Positions 58,266 through 64,000 of a stretch of DNA of 64,000 nucleotides are shown one piece after another; position 1 is the first letter of the stretch; each line of letters opens with the position of its first letter. A program made the translations under genes and the position numbers. The stretch is from Candidatus Tectomicrobia bacterium (GTDB lineage: Bacteria; UBA8248), in assembly GCA_016192135.1 (NCBI GenBank), contig JACPUR010000038.1, positions 62,001 to 126,000 on the forward strand, in the 5' to 3' direction. The notes under the pieces were generated by a model. The model did no database searches and was not told the origin of the DNA. It saw only the letters and a list, made by a program, of their open reading frames with translations.

Positions 58266-58535
58266 CTAGCGGCGGATGCCGAGGCGCTCGATGATGGCGC
58301 GGTAGCGGTTGATGTCCTTCTCCCGGAGGTAATCCAGGAGGCGCCGCCGCTGGCCCACGATCTTGAGGAGCCCCCTTCGGGAATGGTGGTCCTTCGTGTG
58401 GGTCTTGAAATGCTCGGTGAGGTAGGTGATTCGCTCGGTCAGGATGGCCACTTGGACCTCGGCCGAGCCGGTGTCTTTCTCGTGCGCTCTGTGCTGCCCG
58501 ATGACTTCGGTCTTCCGCTCCTTGGCTAGAGGCAT
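58266..58535 (-). CDS. rpsO: 30S ribosomal protein S15
   Basis: A protein of 89 residues, the standard S15 length. It binds 16S rRNA early in assembly and often represses its own mRNA. It has [25 protein letters not shown], the [16 protein letters not shown] segment and [18 protein letters not shown] at 58535 fixes the family length; the frame is open 26 codons upstream in the leader. The leader carries a promoter and a hairpin. Confidence 0.97.
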   Translation of the reverse strand: MPLAKERKTEVIGQHRAHEKDTGSAEVQVAILTERITYLTEHFKTHTKDHHSRRGLLKIVGQRRRLLDYLREKDINRYRAIIERLGIRR

Positions 58536-58564
58536 TTCCTTCGGTTCCTCCCACTTCTCTCTGT

Positions 58565-58584
58565 GGCTTGGGCCCTCCCAAGCC
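58565..58584 (-). promoter_or_regulatory. Hairpin in the rpsO leader
   Basis: A perfect 8-bp stem, GGCTTGGG and CCCAAGCC (58565-58572 and 58577-58584) with a 4-base loop, lies 30 bases before the rpsO ATG and about 22 bases after the predicted transcription start. S15 commonly represses its own mRNA by binding leader structures, so this is a candidate site. Confidence 0.4.
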
Positions 58585-58613
58585 GTTCGCGAGCACCCGC
58601 TCAGGTTGGGCAA

Positions 58614-58642
58614 ATCTTAGCCGAGATTGATCCCATTGTAAA
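58614..58642 (-). promoter_or_regulatory. Internal promoter for rpsO-pnp
   Basis: On the minus strand, TTTACA (58642-58637) is followed after 17 bases by TAAGAT (58619-58614). It lies in the 157-base gap between truB and rpsO, consistent with independent rpsO-pnp transcription as known in E. coli. Confidence 0.55.
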
Positions 58643-58692
58643 CAGGGGGGGTCCGGGGCGGGCGGAGCGAGAGGCAAACGCGATTCCGCCGT

Positions 58693-59613
58693 CTATTCGG
58701 CGAAAACCCGGTCGGGCGCCACCCAGCCCCGGGCCCGCTCCCGGGGCGGAAGCATCCGGCCCACGGCGAGGAGCTCCCCTCCCGGAGCCAGGAGACGCAC
58801 CCGGCCTTCGGCCGGCGGGACCTCCCCCTCGGCCCAGTCGCGGGGCTTGAGCGCCGCCCCGTGGCGCACCCGCTCCCCGGCCTCGGGCCGCACCGTCAGG
58901 GCGGGCAGATGGCCGAGCGCCTGGGCGGGGCTCATGAGGGCCTCGGCCAGCTTCCCCTCCCCGGCCAGGCCGCGAATCTCCTCCAGGGTCCGGGCGGCCT
59001 CCAGCCGGAAAGGCCCGAGCGCCGTCCGGGTGAGGGCCGCGAGGCACCCTCCCGATCCTTGGCGGGCCCCCACGTCGTGGCACAGCACCCGGATGTAGGT
59101 GCCCCGGCTGCAGGTCACCTCGAAAGTGAGGAGCGGCCCTTCGGCCTCCAGGGCGCGGACGGCGTAGACGTGGATGGGGCGGCCCTTGCGCTCCACCTCG
59201 ACTCCGGCCCGGGCCAGCTCGTGCAGCCGGGTGCCGCCCACCTTCAGGGCCGAGAACATGGGGGGCACCTGCTCCGACTCCCCGAGGAACGTGTCGAGGA
59301 TGCGCTGGACGCCCTCCACCGCGATCTCCCCCGGATTCTTTTCGGCGAGGGTGCGGCCCGTCACGTCCAGGGTGTCCGTCACCCGGCCGAAGCGCATCAC
59401 GGCGCGGTAGGTCTTCCGGCAGTCGAGGAGATAGGGGAAAAGCTTGGTCGCCGCGCCCAGGCAGATGGGGAGCACGCCCTCGGCCATGGGGTCAAGAGTG
59501 CCGGCGTGGCCCACCTTGGTGCGGGGCGGGACGAGGCGGCGCACCGCGTCCACCAGATCGTGCGAGGTGGGGCCGGCCGGCTTGCGGAGGTTGAGGGCGC
59601 CGCAGAGCTTCAT
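58693..59613 (-). CDS. truB: tRNA pseudouridine(55) synthase TruB
   Basis: TruB makes pseudouridine 55 in the T-loop of tRNAs. The protein has 306 residues. The catalytic motif GHAGTLDPMAEGVLPICLG carries the active Asp, with KTYRAVMRFGRVTDTLDVTG and CSRGTYIRVLCHDVG further on, and a C-terminal PUA-like region. It overlaps rbfA by 4 bases (ATGA). Confidence 0.96.
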   Translation of the reverse strand: MKLCGALNLRKPAGPTSHDLVDAVRRLVPPRTKVGHAGTLDPMAEGVLPICLGAATKLFPYLLDCRKTYRAVMRFGRVTDTLDVTGRTLAEKNPGEIAVEGVQRILDTFLGESEQVPPMFSALKVGGTRLHELARAGVEVERKGRPIHVYAVRALEAEGPLLTFEVTCSRGTYIRVLCHDVGARQGSGGCLAALTRTALGPFRLEAARTLEEIRGLAGEGKLAEALMSPAQALGHLPALTVRPEAGERVRHGAALKPRDWAEGEVPPAEGRVRLLAPGGELLAVGRMLPPRERARGWVAPDRVFAE

Positions 59614-59978
59614 TCCCGGCGCTCGCGCTTGCGGACCTCGGCCAGGAGGCGTTCGATCCGGTCGCTGTAGGCCACGCCGCGGTCGACCACGAAGCGCAGG
59701 TTGGGCACCACCCGGAGCTCCAGCCGCTCGCCCAGCTTGGCCCGCAGGAAGCCGACGGCCCGCTCCAGCCCCGCCTGGCCCTCGGCGATCTCCTCGTCGC
59801 TCCCCTTCCCCTCGCCGTAGCGGCTGAAGTGGGCCGTCGCCAAGCGCAGGTCCGGCGACACCTCGACGCGCGTGATGACGACGTTGCGCACGCGCGGGTC
59901 CTTCACCTCCTTGAGCAGGAGGACGGAGAGCTCGGCATGGACCAGTTCGGCCACCCGGGCGGTGCGGGGGTATTGCAT
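59610..59978 (-). CDS. rbfA: Ribosome-binding factor A
   Basis: RbfA assists late 30S assembly and 16S 5'-end processing. The protein has 122 residues of the KH-like fold, with R.ARVAELVHAELSVLLLKEVKDPRV at the start, then VSPDLRLATAHFS and LRVVPNLRFVVDRGVAYSDRIERLL. It is coupled to truB by ATGA. Upstream lies a 273-base gap with repeats. Confidence 0.95.
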   Translation of the reverse strand: MQYPRTARVAELVHAELSVLLLKEVKDPRVRNVVITRVEVSPDLRLATAHFSRYGEGKGSDEEIAEGQAGLERAVGFLRAKLGERLELRVVPNLRFVVDRGVAYSDRIERLLAEVRKRERRE

Positions 59979-60034
59979 CGGGGAGCTCCGATCGGAAACC
60001 TGCGCATCCGGGAGAGGCCTATATCAAGGCCCTG

Positions 60035-60121
60035 CCCCCTCCCTCCGGGAGGGGGTTGGGGGAGGGAAAGCCTTCCGGCCAAGGCGGGCTCCCCCCACCC
60101 TGCTCTCCTCCCGGAGGAGGG
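60035..60121. repeat. GC-rich hairpin repeat between ylxP and rbfA
   Basis: CCCCCTCCC (60035-60043), 3 bases, and GGGAGGGGG (60047-60055) repeat the hairpin found at 42822-42842. A second C/G-block hairpin, CTCCTCC with GGAGGAG, follows near 60104-60119. The arrangement of C-rich and G-rich blocks parallels 42741-42845. It is non-coding. Confidence 0.55.
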
Positions 60122-60187
60122 AGGAAGAAGCGTTATCATGGCTCGGGGGCGCCGCCCGCCCTTCCCTCACCCCGGCGCGCTATCTCT

Positions 60188-60205
60188 GGCGTATTGCAAT
60201 ACGCC
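60188..60205. repeat. 18-bp palindrome, degenerate GTAGGGGC-family copy
   Basis: GGCGTATTG is followed by its exact reverse complement, and the right side continues CCCTGC, close to the GCCCCTAC end seen at 51922 and 35181. It looks like a decayed copy of the same palindromic repeat, within the ylxP-rbfA gap. Confidence 0.5.
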
Positions 60206-60251
60206 CCTGCGGCACAATGCCTGCCGGCGAGGAAACCCGCCCTTCCGCCAG

Positions 60252-60536
60252 CTACACGATCTCGATGGTGAAGTCCGTGACGACGGCCAGCCCCATCCCC
60301 TCGATTGCGTCGAGGGCCTTGCGGAGCTGGCTGTCGAGGAACCTCCCGTCGTTGGCGACCGCGCCGACCCCGATGCGGCAGATCTGCCACTTGTCCTGGA
60401 AGTCCAGTTCGGCCACCGAGACGTTGAAGCGCTGGCGCAGGCGCGTGACGATGGACTGGACGATTTTCCGCTTGGCCTTGAGGGAGGCGCTTTCGTATAT
60501 CTGCAGGTCCACGGTCAGGAGGCCCATGGTAGCCAT
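60252..60536 (-). CDS. ylxP: YlxP-like (DUF503) protein
   Basis: A protein of 94 residues with the DUF503 pattern: MGLLTVDLQIYESASLKAKRKIVQSIVTRLRQRFNVSVAELDFQDKWQ, then LDSQLRKALDAIEG. The family has a ferredoxin-like fold and is conserved between infB and rbfA, where it is linked to ribosome assembly. It follows infB by 33 bases. A second possible ATG lies 3 codons in. Confidence 0.9.
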   Translation of the reverse strand: MATMGLLTVDLQIYESASLKAKRKIVQSIVTRLRQRFNVSVAELDFQDKWQICRIGVGAVANDGRFLDSQLRKALDAIEGMGLAVVTDFTIEIV

Positions 60537-60569
60537 GCTTGTCCGGCCTCCGGCGCCGGGCGGGCGGCG

Positions 60570-62789
60570 CTATAGGGTGCGGGCGACCTCCTCCGTCACG
60601 AACGGCTCGATGATGTCGCCTTCCTTGAGGTCGTTGAAGCGCTCGAGCCCGATGCCGCACTCGTAGCCCTGCTGCACCTCGGCGACGTCCTCCTTGAAGC
60701 GCCGCAGGGAGGAGAGGCGGCCGGTGTAGATGACCACGTTGTCGCGGATGAGGCGGACCTCCGAGTTCCGCCGGACGGTGCCGTCGGTCACGTACGAGCC
60801 GCCGATGGTCCCCGCGCCGGGGACGTGGAAGATCTTGCGCACCTCGGCGTGGCCGCGGATGACCTCGCGCTTGCCGGGCTCGAGGATGCCCTCCAGGGCG
60901 GACTTCACCTCCTCGATGGCGTCGTAGATGACCGAGTAGAGGCGGATGTCCACCTTCTCGCGCTTCGCCGTCTCGCCGGCGCCCGGCGTGGGCCGCACGT
61001 TGAAGCCCACGATGATGGCGGAGGAGGCGGCGGCGAGCATGACGTCGGTCTCGGTGATGCCGCCCGCCGAGCTGTGGAGGATGCGCACCCCCACCTCCTG
61101 GTTGCCGAGCTTCTGGAGGCTCTCGCGCAAGGCCTCGATGCTGCCCTGGACGTCGGCCTTGAGGATGATGTTGAGCTCCTTGAGCCGGCCTTCCTTCACG
61201 CTGTCGAGGAAGCTCTCGAGGCTCACCCGCGCGTTCGTGACCAGCGCGGCCAGGCGCTCGCGCTGCTGGCGCCTGGAGCTGATCTCGCGGGCGACGCGCT
61301 CGTCCTGCACGGCGAGGAAGGTGTCGCCCGCCTCGGGCACGCCCGCGAAGCCGAGCACTTCGACCGGAGTCGCCGGCCCCGCCAATTTCAGCTTGCGTCC
61401 CTGGTCGTCCAGGAGCGCGCGCGCCTTGCCGTGCCATTTCCCGGCCACGAAGGTGTCGCCCACCTTCAGGGTGCCCCGCTGGACGAGGACGGTGGCTACC
61501 GGGCCCCGGCCCTTGTCGAGCTTGGCCTCGACCACCACGCCCTCGGCGGCGCGATCGGGGTTGGCCTTGAGTTCCATCAGCTCGGCCTGGAGGATGGCCA
61601 GGTCGAGCAGATCGTCGATGCCGATCCCCTGGCGGGCCGAGACGGGGGCGTAGACGGTGTCGCCGCCCCAGTCCTCGGGGATGAGGCCCAGCTCCGAGAG
61701 CTGCTGCTTCACCCGGTCGGGATTGGCGTCCGGGAGGTCCATCTTGTTGACGGCCACCATGATGGGGACGCTCGCCGCCTTCGCGTGGGCGACGGCCTCC
61801 CGCGTCTGGGGCATGACGCCCTCGTTCGCCGCCACGACGAGGATGACGAGGTCCGTCACTTTGGCGCCGCGGGCGCGCATGGCCGTGAAGGCCTCGTGGC
61901 CCGGGGTATCGAGGAAGACGGCCGTGCCCTTCTCCGTCTTCACCCGGTAGGCGCCGATGTGCTGGGTGATGCCGCCGGCCTCATGCTCCATCACGTTGGC
62001 CTTGCGGATGGCGTCGAGGAGGCGCGTCTTGCCGTGGTCCACGTGGCCCATGATGGTGATGACCGGGGCGCGCGGCTTGAGGCTCTCCGGGGCGTCCGCC
62101 TCCTGATGCACGAGGACGTCCTCGATGTTCTCCTTGCTGATCTCGACCTCGTAGCCGAACTTCTCGCTCAGGCCGACGGCCGTGCTGTTGTCGATCATCT
62201 GGTTGATCGTGGTCATCTGGCCCATCTTCATGAGCTCTTTGATGATTTCGGCCGCCTTGATGCTGAGCTTGTCGGCGAGGTCCTTGACGGTGATGGCTTC
62301 GGGGATGCGCACCCGGCCGCGCCGCTGGCGGACCACCTCCGCCGGCTTGGGCGGAGCGGGGGCCTCGGGGGTCGGAGGCGCGGCCGTGCGGGCGGCGGGA
62401 GCGGGGGGCGCCGGTCTCGGAGCGGGAGGAGCGGCCTTGGGGGCCGCCGCCCGGGGAGGCGCGGGAGCCCTTTGGGGCGGAGCGGCCGGGGGCGCCGCCT
62501 CTTTTTTCGGGGCGGGCGCGGGGGCTTTCGCGGCCGGGGGGGCCGATTCTTTTCCCTTGGGCTTGGCGGCCTCGGGAGCGGGTGCCTTCTCAGCCGGCGG
62601 GGCCGCGGGGGCGGCCTTGGCCTTTTCGCCCCGGGAGCCGAACAGCGTGCGGACGAGATCAGCCGTCTCCTCGTCCACCGTGCTCATGTAGCTCTTGACC
62701 TGGATGCCTTCCCGGTGGAGTTCTTCGACAAACGCCTTGTTGTCGAAGCCCAGCTCCTTGGCCAGCTCATAGACCCGAATCTTCGCCAT
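60570..62789 (-). CDS. infB: Translation initiation factor IF-2
   Basis: IF-2 is a GTPase that places initiator tRNA on the ribosome. The protein has 739 residues. An IF2_N domain (1-50) is followed by a long Ala/Pro/Lys-rich linker (about 60-160) and a second IF2_N motif ([27 protein letters not shown]). The GTPase has GHVDHGKT (near 248), DTPGHEAF and NKMD, and domains II-IV follow to the C2 barrel. GGAGGAGG lies before the ATG. A promoter lies in its AT-rich upstream gap. Confidence 0.97.
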   Translation of the reverse strand: MAKIRVYELAKELGFDNKAFVEELHREGIQVKSYMSTVDEETADLVRTLFGSRGEKAKAAPAAPPAEKAPAPEAAKPKGKESAPPAAKAPAPAPKKEAAPPAAPPQRAPAPPRAAAPKAAPPAPRPAPPAPAARTAAPPTPEAPAPPKPAEVVRQRRGRVRIPEAITVKDLADKLSIKAAEIIKELMKMGQMTTINQMIDNSTAVGLSEKFGYEVEISKENIEDVLVHQEADAPESLKPRAPVITIMGHVDHGKTRLLDAIRKANVMEHEAGGITQHIGAYRVKTEKGTAVFLDTPGHEAFTAMRARGAKVTDLVILVVAANEGVMPQTREAVAHAKAASVPIMVAVNKMDLPDANPDRVKQQLSELGLIPEDWGGDTVYAPVSARQGIGIDDLLDLAILQAELMELKANPDRAAEGVVVEAKLDKGRGPVATVLVQRGTLKVGDTFVAGKWHGKARALLDDQGRKLKLAGPATPVEVLGFAGVPEAGDTFLAVQDERVAREISSRRQQRERLAALVTNARVSLESFLDSVKEGRLKELNIILKADVQGSIEALRESLQKLGNQEVGVRILHSSAGGITETDVMLAAASSAIIVGFNVRPTPGAGETAKREKVDIRLYSVIYDAIEEVKSALEGILEPGKREVIRGHAEVRKIFHVPGAGTIGGSYVTDGTVRRNSEVRLIRDNVVIYTGRLSSLRRFKEDVAEVQQGYECGIGLERFNDLKEGDIIEPFVTEEVARTL

Positions 62790-62846
62790 CCATCCTCCTC
62801 CGACCCCCGATGCTCCCCTCCAGCCGAAGGGATATATAATCCGTTA

Positions 62847-62875
62847 AATATAGATAATTAAGGCTGAGGCCTCAA
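62847..62875 (-). promoter_or_regulatory. Internal promoter before infB
   Basis: On the minus strand, TTGAGG (62875-62870) is followed after exactly 17 bases by TATATT (62852-62847), a 5/6 match, in the unusually AT-rich gap between the ylxR gene and infB. A 10-bp palindrome TGAGGCCTCA (62864-62873) overlaps the -35 box and the stop codon region. Confidence 0.5.
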
Positions 62876-63429
62876 CCCTCGGCCAAGCTCTTGAGCTGGG
62901 CCAGCCGCAGGGCGACCGCCTCCTCCAGGGAGACATCCCGGAGGGCGAGAACCCCGGCCGGGGACCGGCCGAGCAGCCGGCCGATCTCCTCCATCCGGAG
63001 CGGCAGCTCTAGCGGAGGCCGGGCTTCTTTCGGAATCTCGCTCCGGCTGCCCGCCGAGAGGTCCCGGGCGAGAAGAAGCCGCCCTCCCTCCGCGAGCTCC
63101 CGGAAGGCCGCGTCCCGCCCCGGGGTGAGAACTCCCTTGCGCCAGGCGGCGGCCAGGAGCCCCTCCAGGCGCCGCCGGAGAAGCTCCTCCACCCGCTCCG
63201 CCAGCTCCCCCGGCCCGGGCGCCTGGATGCCCTCCCGCAGGGCCCGCGCCAGGTTCTTCGGCTTCAGCGCGGCCTGGATGCAGGAGGCCCGGAAGCAGCA
63301 GTGGGCGCCCCGCCCCGGGAGCCGGCTGTCGAGCTCCGCCGCCACTCCGCCCCCGGGATCGGCCACCATGCGGAAAAACGCGTCCGCCTCGCCCTTCGTC
63401 CGGCAACCGATGCAGGTCCGCACGGGCAT
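62872..63429 (-). CDS. ylxR: YlxR (DUF448) protein with C-terminal L7Ae/YlxQ-like extension
   Basis: A protein of 185 residues. Residues 1-75 are the YlxR/DUF448 domain: RTCIGCRTKGEADAFFRMV, RLPGRGAHCCFRASCIQAAL and KNLARAL. The remainder (about 85-180, AAWRKGVLTPGRDAAFRELAEGGRLLLARDLS ... LGRSPAGVLALRD) has the layout of the L7Ae-like YlxQ protein that usually follows ylxR as a separate gene. The two appear fused. Both families bind RNA. It lies between nusA and infB as usual; the fusion reading is inferred from layout. Confidence 0.8.
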   Translation of the reverse strand: MPVRTCIGCRTKGEADAFFRMVADPGGGVAAELDSRLPGRGAHCCFRASCIQAALKPKNLARALREGIQAPGPGELAERVEELLRRRLEGLLAAAWRKGVLTPGRDAAFRELAEGGRLLLARDLSAGSRSEIPKEARPPLELPLRMEEIGRLLGRSPAGVLALRDVSLEEAVALRLAQLKSLAEG

Positions 63430-63459
63430 CGCTCTCGTCCCGGGCGCGGCGGAAGCGGG

Positions 63460-64000
<541 letters not shown>

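Overview
The window is about 64 kb of very GC-rich bacterial chromosome, tightly packed and mostly on the minus strand. LPS export (LptE, LapA), ComEC, and outer-envelope and Tat-type signals point to a Gram-negative (diderm) organism. A FlgM-like gene behind a sigma-28-type promoter suggests it is or was flagellated. The gene orders phoH-pgpH-ybeY, lptE-holA-rpsT and nusA-ylxR-infB-rbfA-truB-rpsO-pnp recall Desulfobacterota, NC10, Rokubacteria or Tectomicrobia-like lineages. I cannot place it more precisely. Nearly everything is housekeeping. I see no prophage, transposase, CRISPR array, tRNA or rRNA.

Layout: 0-10 kb (minus) holds phoH, pgpH, ybeY, a HIT hydrolase, lapA and mutS (cut by the left edge), with murJ and a Xer recombinase as a second unit. 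rpsT (plus) stands alone. From 28.4 kb down to 10.2 kb an 18-kb co-directional run on the minus strand goes lipA, aminotransferase, hom, an ApgM-family gene, lysC, glyQ, glyS, ppdK, ribD, ribE, ribBX, ribH, nusB, an orphan M17 N-domain protein, lptE, holA. Many junctions overlap by 4-8 bases. Upstream of it are recO, argS and a SPOR protein. rpsU (plus) separates these from aspS-era (minus). comEC and a small coiled-coil membrane protein follow on plus.

The middle (38-55 kb) is more accessory: a ThDP enzyme, a sirtuin, hisS, a tandem GNAT protein, FxsA, two small zinc-finger proteins, an MDR dehydrogenase, OsmC, a Tat-exported dienelactone hydrolase, a DUF2064 transferase, Kup, a LytR_C protein, a hydantoinase-like enzyme, a SnoaL protein, and two flagellar-regulon genes. 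The right end (55-64 kb) is a nitrilase and then the classical transcription/translation cluster on minus, running off the right edge in nusA.

The most interesting observation is in the 476-base gene-free stretch at 38.4-38.8 kb. A perfect-consensus sigma-54 promoter points into a structured, apparently non-coding stretch of about 150 nt. That stretch ends in a textbook intrinsic terminator, so it looks like a sigma-54-dependent small RNA. Other points worth checking: the ApgM-family protein between hom and lysC has lost nearly all its metal ligands; an orphan aminopeptidase N-domain sits in the lptE operon; AT-richer patches lie inside glyS and argS; two families of GC-rich palindromic repeats are scattered in gene gaps; and several genes have hairpins or palindromes in their leaders.
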